From contig CM070874.1 of NCBI GenBank assembly GCA_036365515.1, positions 163,698,297-163,762,296 of the forward strand: DNA of 64,000 nucleotides, written 5' to 3'. The translations under genes and the position numbers were made by a program. Numbering within the stretch: the stretch's first letter is position 1; every line of letters begins with the position of its first letter. The notes below the pieces were generated by a model. It did not search any database. It was not told the DNA's origin and saw only the letters and a list, made by a program, of their open reading frames with translations. Positions 22,919 to 33,080 of the stretch are shown here, piece after piece. This DNA is from Torymus aiolomorphi (Eukaryota > Arthropoda > Insecta > Hymenoptera > Torymidae).

Positions 22919-25900
22919 ATGGTTAGTAAAAGAATGTTAGGCAGAAATGTAGAATTTATAATAGTCCCCAATAATTTTCACATTCCATTTGCTGGAATTT
23001 TAGGATCGCAATTATTCCTAGCCCATGATGCCAAGTTAGATTTTAAAAATAAATTGTTAACAATAGGAGACAGAAAAATAGATTTTTGTCAAAATGATAA
23101 TCCTTGCTATGAGGTAGAAATCAATGCAGTTACTAACACGACAACTGAGAAAGGTTTAAATTGCCTACCATTTATTGAAATTTTCAACTCTCCATTTTTC
23201 ACTAAGGGTTACTTTATGATAGATAGTGGTTCTGAAGCCAATCTTATCAAGTTAAGCCTAATACCAAAAGATCAAAAAATAAATCCAGCCAGTTCGGTTT
23301 TATTAAAGGGAATATGTGATGAAACCATCAAATCCCTTGGAGCTGTCGAAATCACAGTTTATGGAATTTCCTCAATGTTTCATGTGATATCTGATGATTT
23401 CCCTATCCCTTGTGATGGAGTTTTTGGTTCCACTTATCTAACTCAATCTAAAGCCTTAGTGGACTATGAAAATAAATGCTTCATAACAGGAATTCACACC
23501 ACTCCTTTGGTGTTCAAGATTCCCAGTTGTACTGATTTGTATAAAAATGATCTAACAAAATCCCATTCAAGTTTAATTTCCAATTTTAGTATGGATGCTA
23601 ATTTCGGAAATGAAACTGACAACGAAGTAACAGAATTTCTTGAAACAAACTCTGATGATTCATCTGATCTGGAGGCTTATTACTCCAGTTACAAAATTGC
23701 CATTTTAGATTCAGACGCAGAAATGGAGATATTTAATGAAGACGTGAATCCTATTCGCAGGTTATTTAGGATTTCTTATTCTGAAACTTTTGCTGAAATA
23801 GGTATACCTGTTATGTCAGATCAAGAGGTCGAAGATGCTTTTGATATACTTGAAAATTTTCAAGCAATTACAAAGTTATCTGCTCATACTATCAAAAAAG
23901 AGTTCAACAATAGTTCTATTTTAGACTTATTGAGATTGGATCATTTAGATAATCTAGAAAAAGATCATATTAATAATTTAATTTTAAAATTTGAAAATAG
24001 ATTTCTTTTAGAAGGTCAACATTTAGGAGCCGCCAGTACAGTAATGCATAGGATTATAACTACTGACGATATCCCGGTTAATATTAAGCAATATAAGTTT
24101 CCAATCTCTCTTAAAGAAGAAGTCAGTAGACAAGTTGATGCGCTTTTGGAAGAGGGAATCATTAAACCTTCGAGTTCTCCCTATAACTCTCCTCTTTGGT
24201 TGGTACCAAAAAAAACGGATGCCAGCCTAAAACAAAAATGGCGTTTAGTATCGGATTTTCGTATGCTCAATGAAAAAACAATAACCGATGCATACCCATT
24301 ACCGGATATAACACAAATCATTGATCAGGTTGGGGGACATAAGTATTACACTGTTCTTGATTTAGCCTCCGGTTTCCATCAAATATTAATGGATCCCCGT
24401 GATGCTCACAAAACCGCTTTCAGCACACCATATGGTCATTATGAATATGTTCGTATGACCTTTGGACTGAAAAATGCTCCTCCTACTTTTCAAAGATATA
24501 TCGATGAAACCTTTAGAGGCCTACAAGGAAAAATTTTATTCACCTTTATTGATGATATAATTATCTTCGCAGACACACTCGAAGAACATGAAGAAAAATT
24601 AAAATTAATTATGGAAAGATTAGATAAATCTAATCTACAACTGAACATCGATAAATGCGAATTTTTAAAGGACGAAATTTGCTACTTAGGCCACGTCCTA
24701 AGTAAAAATGGAGTCAGTCCTGATCCAAGGAAACTTGAGGCAGTTAGATGTTTTCCTCAACCTAAAACAGTTAAAAACATTAGACAGTTCCTTGGTTTAG
24801 CCGGATACTACCGAAGATTTATTAAAAATTTCGCTACTATGTCCAAACTATTAACCAAATTATTGGAAAAGGATACTGATTTCGTTTGGACAGAAAAAAC
24901 AAATGAAGCCTTTGAGTCATTAAAGGAAGCGCTATGCAATCCTCCAATCTTACAGTATCCTGATTTTTCTAAACCCTTTATTATCACAACTGATGCCTCA
25001 GGGTATGCCATTGGTGGAATACTTTCTCAAGGAGAAATTGGTAAAGACCTTCCAATAAGTTATGCCTCTCGTGTTCTTAGAGGACCAGAATTAAATTATG
25101 AAGTCTATGAGAAAGAGGCTTTAGCCATGATCCATAGCGCAAAAATTTTCCGATCATATATATATAACAGGAAAATATCCTTTGTAACAGACCACAAACC
25201 ATTAGTCTGGTTCAAAACCGCAGATTGTAATACTCGGGTTCAGAAATGGAGATTTAAGCTCTCTGAATTTAATTATGAAGTTATATATAAACCTGGGAGA
25301 TTAAACGCTAACGCGGATGCATTATCTAGAAATCCCGTATGCAATGTAATTACTAGAAAACAGTCTAAATTACTTAATGAAAACAATGACATAATTAATA
25401 AGGTTACTAATGAAACTAAAATTTCAAAAGCTAAACCAACATCAAATACTATAGTTAATACTAAATTAAACCCTAACGATATAAATAACAAAGAAGTAAT
25501 TAAGGAAAGTAAAGACTCTCGAGAAATTACTAAAATACAAAAAAATATAGATGCATCTCAATTAATAAATCTTGACCTAAAGGATAATGAGAATGATGAT
25601 AACCCAATTACACCCGAAGTTAATGAGAAACGCGTTTCTAAACGCGTACTTAATAAACCAAAGCCTAATTATATAGAATCAAATAGTCTAGATGATGATT
25701 TTCAAGGAGAAGCTATGTTACCTCCACAATCTGAGAAGACTACACATTCTTTTATAAATAATCACGCTTTTGAACTACCAATAATTTTAAATACAGATAA
25801 CCCATCCGAGGTTTCTTATTCATCCTCTTCTAAAATCGAATCCGAACCCTCGAAGCTTGAGGTAAATCCTACAAATTTAAATCAAAATTGCCAAATAATT

Positions 25901-27406
25901 GAGGTAAAGGACTTAATCCATTGCCGAAAAGATAATATAATATATTTTGTAGACAGTAATGGCAATCCATGCGATGATGGAGCTTTAAAATTAATAGAAA
26001 ATAATAAGATAGAATCTAAACAAATCCTAACTTATCTTAATATAAATTATTCCAAAAGATATAACGGTTTTTATTACTTTTCCCTATGCATACGCGAAGA
26101 GGAAAAAATTTCTATTTCTAGAATTAAAGAAAATTTATTTAAAGTCTTTACGGATTTAAAAGAAATTATATTAAATTTAAAACTAAAAACTTTTAGTATA
26201 TCATATAGTAAAAATATAGAAAATTTTGATTGGATAGATTTAATTAATTTACTAAAACAAGTATTTAATCAAGTACCTATTAAAATAGTAATATGTAAGA
26301 ATTCACTACAATACGTAGAACCCGATTTGAGGGATAAAATTTTTTACGAAATGCACGATTCCCCAATCGGTGGTCATCGCGGCGTATCTAAAACTTACAA
26401 TCGCATAAAAACTAAATATTTCTGGGAAAATTTGAAGGACGATATCCAACGACGGATTCAGCAGTGTATTAATTGCCAATTAAAAAAACTAACTCGGCTA
26501 AAAACCAAACAACCGATGATAATTACCGATACTCCGGGCACTGTGTTTGATAAAATTGCCATGGACATCGTAGGTCCCTTGCAGAAGACTAAAAATGATT
26601 TTGAATATATCCTCACTATGCAGGATCAATTATCTAAGTTCTGTCTTGCGGTCCCTTTAAAAAATACTCTATCAACCACGATAGCAGACGCCTTCATAAA
26701 AAAATTTATATGTGTTTTTGGTTCTCCTAGAATTGTTCTAACGGATCAAGGACAAAATTTTCTAAGTAAATTCATGGAAAGAGTCTCCAAACGTTTTAAA
26801 ATAAAGAAAATACGAACCACTGCATTCCATCCCCAATCAAACGGATCATTGGAAAGATCCCATCATGCTTTAGGGGAATTCCTTAAGCAATATACTAATG
26901 CCGATTCGGATTGGGATGAATGGCTTGACTTGGCTATGCTAAATTATAATACCTGTGTACAGGAAAGTACAAAGCATACGCCATACGAAGTCGTATTCGG
27001 TAAATTAGCCCGGTTGCCTTCCAGTGATCCTCTTAGAGAATTGGATTTGCTTCCCACTTATAATGGATATTTAGTGGATTTAGTTACAAGACTCACCGGA
27101 ATTAGAACGTTAGTTTACGATAATCTAGTTGAGGCAAAGAATAGATCAAAAAAATATTATGATAGACATATTAATCCTAGAAACTTTAAAATAGGGGACT
27201 ATGTATATTTATTAAAGGGTCCTAAACCTAATAAGTTTGGTGACCACTACACCGGCCCTCATAAAATACTGGAAATAATAGATAAAACCAATGTCAGAAT
27301 TTCTTTAAATAAAACTACTAAAATAGTGCATGCAAATCGTTTACGCATTTCGCACATTAATCAGGAATTAAAACAAAAAAATAAAAATAAAAAAACCAAA
27401 GATTGA
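22919..27406 (+). CDS. pol: Gypsy-1 Pol: protease, reverse transcriptase, RNase H, integrase
   Basis: 1495 residues, uninterrupted. Residues 1-50 complete the first protease-like fold. Residues 97-175 are a second retropepsin (YFMIDSGSEANLI, then FPIPCDGVFGSTYL). The RT has YTVLDLASGFHQI (about 477), MTFGLKNAPPTFQRY and the catalytic TFIDDIIIF (about 541). RNase H has ITTDASGYAIGG (about 689) and VTDHKPLVWF. A linker of about 330 residues follows, with an acidic, Asn/Lys-rich first half and a more ordered second half. The integrase has the HHCC zinc site (H..GGHRG, CINC), the catalytic core (MDIVGP about 1216, LTDQGQNF about 1272, [13 protein letters not shown]) and a C-terminal GPY-type module (HYTGPHKILEI). 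The residues needed for each activity are visible. The ATG at 22919 is not a proven start; expression is probably by frameshift from gag. Confidence 0.93.
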   Translation: MVSKRMLGRNVEFIIVPNNFHIPFAGILGSQLFLAHDAKLDFKNKLLTIGDRKIDFCQNDNPCYEVEINAVTNTTTEKGLNCLPFIEIFNSPFFTKGYFMIDSGSEANLIKLSLIPKDQKINPASSVLLKGICDETIKSLGAVEITVYGISSMFHVISDDFPIPCDGVFGSTYLTQSKALVDYENKCFITGIHTTPLVFKIPSCTDLYKNDLTKSHSSLISNFSMDANFGNETDNEVTEFLETNSDDSSDLEAYYSSYKIAILDSDAEMEIFNEDVNPIRRLFRISYSETFAEIGIPVMSDQEVEDAFDILENFQAITKLSAHTIKKEFNNSSILDLLRLDHLDNLEKDHINNLILKFENRFLLEGQHLGAASTVMHRIITTDDIPVNIKQYKFPISLKEEVSRQVDALLEEGIIKPSSSPYNSPLWLVPKKTDASLKQKWRLVSDFRMLNEKTITDAYPLPDITQIIDQVGGHKYYTVLDLASGFHQILMDPRDAHKTAFSTPYGHYEYVRMTFGLKNAPPTFQRYIDETFRGLQGKILFTFIDDIIIFADTLEEHEEKLKLIMERLDKSNLQLNIDKCEFLKDEICYLGHVLSKNGVSPDPRKLEAVRCFPQPKTVKNIRQFLGLAGYYRRFIKNFATMSKLLTKLLEKDTDFVWTEKTNEAFESLKEALCNPPILQYPDFSKPFIITTDASGYAIGGILSQGEIGKDLPISYASRVLRGPELNYEVYEKEALAMIHSAKIFRSYIYNRKISFVTDHKPLVWFKTADCNTRVQKWRFKLSEFNYEVIYKPGRLNANADALSRNPVCNVITRKQSKLLNENNDIINKVTNETKISKAKPTSNTIVNTKLNPNDINNKEVIKESKDSREITKIQKNIDASQLINLDLKDNENDDNPITPEVNEKRVSKRVLNKPKPNYIESNSLDDDFQGEAMLPPQSEKTTHSFINNHAFELPIILNTDNPSEVSYSSSSKIESEPSKLEVNPTNLNQNCQIIEVKDLIHCRKDNIIYFVDSNGNPCDDGALKLIENNKIESKQILTYLNINYSKRYNGFYYFSLCIREEEKISISRIKENLFKVFTDLKEIILNLKLKTFSISYSKNIENFDWIDLINLLKQVFNQVPIKIVICKNSLQYVEPDLRDKIFYEMHDSPIGGHRGVSKTYNRIKTKYFWENLKDDIQRRIQQCINCQLKKLTRLKTKQPMIITDTPGTVFDKIAMDIVGPLQKTKNDFEYILTMQDQLSKFCLAVPLKNTLSTTIADAFIKKFICVFGSPRIVLTDQGQNFLSKFMERVSKRFKIKKIRTTAFHPQSNGSLERSHHALGEFLKQYTNADSDWDEWLDLAMLNYNTCVQESTKHTPYEVVFGKLARLPSSDPLRELDLLPTYNGYLVDLVTRLTGIRTLVYDNLVEAKNRSKKYYDRHINPRNFKIGDYVYLLKGPKPNKFGDHYTGPHKILEIIDKTNVRISLNKTTKIVHANRLRISHINQELKQKNKNKKTKD

Positions 27407-28399
27407 AAACACATGTAAAACCACTTATTATTTGATACTCAGGGTTTAGTTCGTTTCTAGAGCAAATAGGTTTTAATTCAGAGTTTATTAATTGAAATAT
27501 ATCCCCAAAATTTGGTACCAAAGTGTATAATGGTCGCCGAATTTTAGTTAGGTTTAGTACCCTTCGGTAAATAACAAGATCTATCAAGGTTGAGTTTTTT
27601 ATTAATTAGGTAATAATTTTAAATCAGGATTAACCTGTTTCATTCTAAATGAACCCTGTCGTTAATAATCTAGGTACATTTTTATTTAAAATAAATTCCA
27701 GCTTAGCGGGACTGTTACTATATTCAAGTACTGCTGGCGAGTGAACTAATTTATTTTCCTCATTAAGTTGAATTGGAGATGATTGAGTGGATTCAAAGAT
27801 TTTATCATTGTTTAAATCCTTTATTCTAGTTTTAAAGTAATTTGGTAACGTGCAATTTAATTGAAATCCAGATTCATGATTATAAGATTTAGGTTTATCA
27901 ATTATACGTTCAGAAGTACACTTTTCCATAATTTCGGGAATAGTTTCAGATGTTTCCTTTATTTCATTATTGTTTAATGGTTTATTTTCTACTATAGATT
28001 GGTTTACGAGTTTTAGGTTTGAGGGAGTGGATTTAGAAATCTCGAAGATTTGTTCAATATTTAAATCTTACTTCATTAGCTTTAACGATTAATCTGTTTG
28101 AATATTCAGTTATACATTCATTAGGAAATTAACAAATATAAACTGGTTAGAGCGAATAGGTTTTAATAAGGTTATATTTAGGTAAATTGGTATTACATTT
28201 ATCATTATTATCAATAACAAAATCAGACTTTAATTCTTTACAGTTTGAAAATATAGTTAACCCGGGATTTTCTATATTCCTGTTAAATCTCAATTGCTAA
28301 TACTTCTTTCTGTTACAGAAAAAAAAAAACCTAACCAAGTTTTATAAAGAATTTTTTTTATTAATTCAATTACGAACTCAAAGACTCAACAAAGTAAAA
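27407..28399 (-). other. Gypsy-1 pol-env spacer with an antisense open frame
   Basis: About 1 kb with no sense-strand gene. On the minus strand a frame is open from about 28070 to 27645, and its ATG-initiated part covers 27645-27929 (94 aa). The predicted peptide is Asn/Ser/Lys/Glu-rich and resembles in composition the linker of Pol. It has no recognisable domain. It may be a captured inverted fragment, an antisense gene, or chance in AT-rich DNA. Confidence 0.35.
28300..28319 (+). promoter_or_regulatory. Splice-acceptor-like site upstream of env (Gypsy-1)
   Basis: TACTTCTTTCTGTTACAG (AG at 28317-28318) is a pyrimidine tract with acceptor AG, about 80 bases before the env start. A comparable TATCTTACAG precedes the env start in Gypsy-2 (63610). 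Insect env genes are known to be made from spliced RNA, so this is the likely acceptor. The donor was not proved. Confidence 0.5.
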
Positions 28400-30391
28400 A
28401 TGGGCTTTGTAGTTTTAATTGTTTTGATTTTGCTGACTCGAGGTTCTGCATTAATCGGCTACGATTGCGGAGCTCGCCAATTAAACGTCACCACGCTGTC
28501 CCTCAAAGATGTGGGTGAATGCGAGATTCCAAATTATCAGCCGAATATCACTCAGCAATATGTTCAACTATTACAGATTAATGAATACGCTTCCACTCAT
28601 GTAATCCAATGCAAATTGGAGATTCATCGTACTATTTATTACTGCGGTAGTTTTTCCCATGTTTCGATAGTACTAAATGGTGAAAATGAATATGTCCATG
28701 ATATATCTAAGGACGCGTGCGAAATGTTACATCGTTACGGTACTTATAATCTACCAAATTCAAGGGTAATAACTGGCATTAAAGCAAATTCCACTGTTAC
28801 CCATAGTATTAGTTTAGCAGGGTCTTTAACCACAGAAGGTAAATGTAGTGGAGCCGGGTATTCAGATCCTTACGGTACCTGGGAAAATGTAGTGGTACAG
28901 GGTACTATTAAAATCACTCTTACAGACTATGAAGCACAGGTTAAGTTAAACACTGATCACATAAATTTGCGCTCGGGAACGATTTGCTCTCTGTCCGTAG
29001 GAAATTGTTTAGACATCGAAGGGGGGTATACCTTATGGCAAACCATACCTACTGATGTCTGTAAATTCAGTAAATACGGTATACTTTATGAGGGTTATGC
29101 TAATAAAATGACCAACCCCGATATAGGCGGTAGTATGCAGACAATATATTCTTTAGCTACTCAAGGAGTTACTTTTGCTCTAACATCTCGAATTTATGAA
29201 TCAGTTTGCGGATATCAGGTAATTACTACCGAACATCCTAAATTACTCATCTTCGAAACTACAAAAGGAAACAGTTTTGCGACCGTGGATACGATTAGCG
29301 TTACCAATTTAGACATCTTCTCTTACGTAAATTCTAAGTTCGTTTATGTTGAAAAACACATCCGCGAGCAAATGAAAAATTTATACAGGGATGTACTTGT
29401 GCAAAGGTGCAATTTGGAACGGCAAACGATTAAGAACTCTTTATCCATAGCTAAACAATCACCCGATGATTTTGCTTTCGATTTAATGAAAGGACCGGGT
29501 TATATGGGAGTCTCCGCGGGGGAGGTAGTTCATATAGTAAAATGTGTTCCAGTAGAAGTAAAGATACAGCATGGAAAATATTGCTACGCTGAATTAGAAG
29601 TGACAAGAAACAATCACACACTCTTCCTTACCCCCAGAACACACGTTTTGAAGCAAAAAGGTACTAGGATACTTTGTAATTCCTTGTTACCTTCCTATTA
29701 TTTTATCGGAAACTCCTGGTACAAGGTTTTGCCTTCTCCCACTGAGGCAATACCACCAACAATAATTCAACCAATGTCCAAACCCACTTGGACTTATATA
29801 AGTCCCGCTGAACTTGCCGTTAGTGGCATTTATAATCAGCATGATCTCGATCAACTGCGGGAAAGAATCATGTTTCCTATGGAAAGACCAGCTCTTTTAA
29901 ATGACGTTGCTCGAGAAATGGGCGGTCACACTCCTGACAATAATGAATCCGCCTTTAATAAACTTCTAAATGACAATGCTATAGAGCATATCATTGAAAC
30001 CACATGGCAAAGATTCTGGTCCCGTTTCTTGGTGTTTGGCAATGCCAGCGCTGGTTTCCTTGCTTTGATTATGATCTTCCAATTATTAAAAACCATCATC
30101 AATATTATTGTTCATGGTTATACTCTCCATACCGTTTACGGTTGGTCAGTTCGCTTACTGGGAGCATTATTTGGGTCTATTACTCATTTGCTCATCCATT
30201 TAAACAATCAACCTCCTGCCGAACCTCCAACAGAATTACAAGAGGTAAAGGTATCCCCATCTGTTCCCCCAGCCGAAGAACAATCACCCGAACCATCAGC
30301 CCCACTGATTTCCAACTCACATTACCCGATCCTACGTAGTGACGACCAACATACCACTACCCAAAAACCATTCTTCGCTTTGAGCACTTAA
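28400..30391 (+). CDS. env: Gypsy-1 envelope glycoprotein, not F-protein-like
   Basis: 663 residues, intact. A hydrophobic signal peptide occupies residues 1-18. A Cys-rich ectodomain follows with several N-glycosylation sequons (NVT, NIT, NST, NHT). Near the C-terminus is a strongly hydrophobic membrane segment (about 545-575) and a second hydrophobic stretch to about 600. The tail is Pro/Glu-rich. I see no furin-type RXXR followed by a hydrophobic fusion peptide, which is expected of baculovirus-F-like env genes of errantiviruses. The N-terminal pattern IGYDCG...VGECE and a Cys-Gly YYCGSFSHV block suggest the glycoproteins of chuviruses (negative-strand RNA viruses), which other insect LTR elements have captured. 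That kinship is from memory. Role: attachment and membrane fusion for particle entry. Gypsy-2 carries a related broken copy at 63623-64000. Confidence 0.85.
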   Translation: MGFVVLIVLILLTRGSALIGYDCGARQLNVTTLSLKDVGECEIPNYQPNITQQYVQLLQINEYASTHVIQCKLEIHRTIYYCGSFSHVSIVLNGENEYVHDISKDACEMLHRYGTYNLPNSRVITGIKANSTVTHSISLAGSLTTEGKCSGAGYSDPYGTWENVVVQGTIKITLTDYEAQVKLNTDHINLRSGTICSLSVGNCLDIEGGYTLWQTIPTDVCKFSKYGILYEGYANKMTNPDIGGSMQTIYSLATQGVTFALTSRIYESVCGYQVITTEHPKLLIFETTKGNSFATVDTISVTNLDIFSYVNSKFVYVEKHIREQMKNLYRDVLVQRCNLERQTIKNSLSIAKQSPDDFAFDLMKGPGYMGVSAGEVVHIVKCVPVEVKIQHGKYCYAELEVTRNNHTLFLTPRTHVLKQKGTRILCNSLLPSYYFIGNSWYKVLPSPTEAIPPTIIQPMSKPTWTYISPAELAVSGIYNQHDLDQLRERIMFPMERPALLNDVAREMGGHTPDNNESAFNKLLNDNAIEHIIETTWQRFWSRFLVFGNASAGFLALIMIFQLLKTIINIIVHGYTLHTVYGWSVRLLGALFGSITHLLIHLNNQPPAEPPTELQEVKVSPSVPPAEEQSPEPSAPLISNSHYPILRSDDQHTTTQKPFFALST

Positions 30392-30590
30392 CTTCTAATT
30401 ATGAATTATTACTCCAAGAAACTCACATATATGCCTTTCTTTTTCTCTCTTTTTAAAATGAATCAATTAATTTTAGGTTACTACTTTTTTCTCTTCCTCT
30501 AAATCGTTCTAAGTCCAAATTACACTTTTATTTTAATTTCTAAGTTACGTATATTACGTTTGCTACGTTTGTTAGTAGTAGCAACCGTTT
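30392..30590 (+). other. Gypsy-1 3' untranslated stretch after env
   Basis: T-rich, no gene. It leads directly into the polypurine tract. Confidence 0.6.
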
Positions 30591-30601
30591 TAGGAGGGGG
30601 G
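30591..30601 (+). promoter_or_regulatory. Gypsy-1 polypurine tract
   Basis: TAGGAGGGGGG lies immediately before the 3' LTR start (TGTCACATCC). It is the expected primer for plus-strand DNA synthesis in LTR elements and confirms the plus orientation. Confidence 0.85.
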
Positions 30602-33009
30602 TGTCACATCCTGCTATTTCATATAAGAAATAAAAAAAAAAAAAATAAAAAAAATATACTAGTAACTATTCTCAAAAGCATAGGTAAATCAAAATTGACA
30701 GAAAGAAAAAATTTTCAGACTATAGATACAAGCCTTAAATTTCGACCTGAGGAAAGCGAGAAAAGGTATAGCAAACCCTAGCACGCTTTCATCTCCGCCA
30801 AGGGTTGTAAAGCGCAGGCCACTCTTCGAGATAGCTTGGGCGTCCCTCGGTCTAAATGTATATTTTTTTTTTCTCCGGGTCATAAAAACTTATCTCGCTT
30901 TCCGCAGGTCGAACTTGAAGACCACATCAGCAAGCGATAAAATTCCCGTCCTTCGAACCGCATCGAAATTCTAAGTCGCTCCAAATCAAACAAACCGGGG
31001 AAACCCAGCAGTTAGGAACGCTGGCGTACGTGCCGATTTCTATTTTGGTTTCTCTCCATCGCCTTGAGAATTTTTCTCACCCCGGAACCTCTAAATTGTG
31101 GAAGCCCAGCGATAACGACGGAGTCTGTTTCGTTTCTCTCTCTTGTTTCTCGAAATCCCACTATCCATGTTTATGTTGGATATTTCTTTTTCCTCTATCT
31201 AATACGGCAAATACTATCATTTCCTTTTACTAAATACCACGACTAGATTCACTTTGCGTAGTTATAAGAAGTCAATTAAAGAAAAAAATCGAACTCTCTT
31301 AATCTAACTTGAATAAGTAACGGAATTCCCTGGATCCATTGTATGCGCAATCCAGGTATGAATTCCAAGAAACATAGCGTCTCTTCCTGGAAACATGGGT
31401 AGCTGCCTGTAGCTTTCACCATAGGGAAACTCGCTTAGGGGCGAATGTCCATCATAGTATCACCCACATTGAAAACATTGGAAATTTTCAACGGTGAATA
31501 ACAGGGAAAAATTCACTTAACAATTCCATTTAACGACAAGTAGGGACAGTGTTTCGACTAGTATTATTTATCTACTAGTTATCATCTTCTTACTTGTTCT
31601 CCCATAAATAGTTTTGTTAACAACTGAATTTTCCCCTGTATATTTATAACCACAATAACACTATAACCAAGTTATTGACAGAATATTGTTTTTGGATATT
31701 GTTCTTAAGCTACAATGTTAATATTAGAATGTAAAGTAATTAAATTTATTCAAAATATTAATCAATTAATCCTTGCTAGCTTTAGTTATTAATTTCACTA
31801 TTCTTTAGTTCAAAATAAATGCTTATTACTTGCCGAAATATTTAACAATTTGTATTACACTTCCTCTAAATTTTCTAAAAAAAAAAAAAAATAATTATTA
31901 ATATGTTGAATAAACTTAAATTGCATAATTCCAGCGTTTATAAACTATGTTTATTGCGAAATTTACCGTAATTACTATTGTCTAAAATACGTAACGAATA
32001 TCATGTACTCCCTACCCAAAGTACATTTTCCGGAAGGTAGGAGTAACTAGGAAAACCCGGAACCAATCATAACCATTTAGGTAGGCTAAGGTATACCCCC
32101 TTTACAACGCTAAGGGAGGTCCCAACACCAGCGACCAATACCATCCCTCTACGTCAGAGATTGTAAAGCGTTGGGGTCCCCTTTGCTAGCGCAGCTCGTC
32201 ACTTGCGCGCCCGCTCTCACAGCACTCAAGCATCAAGCCTCAGCCGAAGAGGTTCTTCACTACTCAAGTCCCAAATCTCAACCGAAGAGGTCTTCCTAAA
32301 ATTTTTTTTTTACACTTCAAAATTGTACAGAGTTCCGCGACACTCTAAAAGTTTTCTGAAAAAAAAATAAAAATATATTAAAATTTGTACAAGTTACCGA
32401 GCAAAGGTAACACGCGTGTGCGGAAATAAACTCATTATTCTTTCCTTGCATATATTTGTTTGTGCTACATTTTTATTTATAACCCTGATCCAATTCTTTT
32501 TCATCGCCGACAGCAGAGATCTTCTGGAGTCGCCAGCAACAGATATAGTAAGTAAAGGTAAAGTTTTGCTGTCTAACTTTTCCTACAGCTAGATCATTTT
32601 TTTTCACACACTCACCCCATTTCATGTGACTCTAACTCGGAAATATCGTGTTACTTTCCCTTAAATAACAGTGTTTCTTCTCTATCTATCCATCTTTCTA
32701 AAAAATATCACCCCTAGTACCGCGTAAACTATACTACAAGATTTCGGATGTTAGTCTGGGTAACCACTCCCGTTTAAACATCAGTCTTCTTGTAGTCAAA
32801 TAACTAAGAACTGAGTCGAACTTTGTAAATTCAATTCTAGGTAACTACCGTGTCGCGCCCTTATTGCTGCCCAAACCTTATCCTATCCTGTAGTATCTAG
32901 CTCTATCCCGAGCTAGTAGGTTTTCATTAGCCTAGGCTCTAAACAGAGCAATTATTAGTTTTTCTTTAAAACTAAACATCGGGTTTTCTTTGGTAGACCC
33001 GACGTAACA
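30602..33009 (+). repeat. Gypsy-1 3' LTR (2408 bp)
   Basis: Full-length copy of 16157-18564. By eye the differences are about ten substitutions, several of them C/T, plus one-base changes in A- and T-runs. Both copies have the same total length. The 4-base target duplication GCAC follows at 33010-33013. Confidence 0.95.
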
Positions 33010-33013
33010 GCAC

Positions 33014-33080
33014 ACATAACCCTAAAATACGAAAAGTAGGCCAGGAGCATTAAGCCCATAATCATTCAGATATGGATGCG
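33014..33080 (+). pseudogene. Distal piece of the Gypsy-3 integrase C-terminus
   Basis: In the frame left open at 16156 the sequence continues as HNPKIRKVGQEH and meets a stop at about 33048. It belongs with the fragment at 15978-16156 and shows where Gypsy-1 landed. Confidence 0.45.

Larger units (their letters stand above)
16157..33009 (+). mobile_element. Gypsy-1: near-complete env-bearing Ty3/gypsy endogenous retrovirus
   Basis: The element is 16,853 bases long, bounded by TG...CA LTRs of 2408 bases each and flanked by the 4-base duplication GCAC (16153-16156, 33010-33013). In order it has: LTR, primer site, repeat-rich leader of about 2.1 kb, small ORF, gag, protease-reverse transcriptase-RNase H-integrase, spacer, env, polypurine tract, LTR. 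The two LTRs differ by about ten substitutions by eye, so insertion is recent. Gag, pol and env frames are long and open. The only lesion-like spot is the frame change inside the first protease-like domain near 22904-22918. It sits inside Gypsy-3. Confidence 0.93.

Noticed and set aside
28400..30391. Reading the Gypsy-1 env as a standard errantivirus (F-like) envelope
   Set aside because: No furin-type site followed by a fusion peptide, and the N-terminal Cys-Gly pattern does not fit that family.
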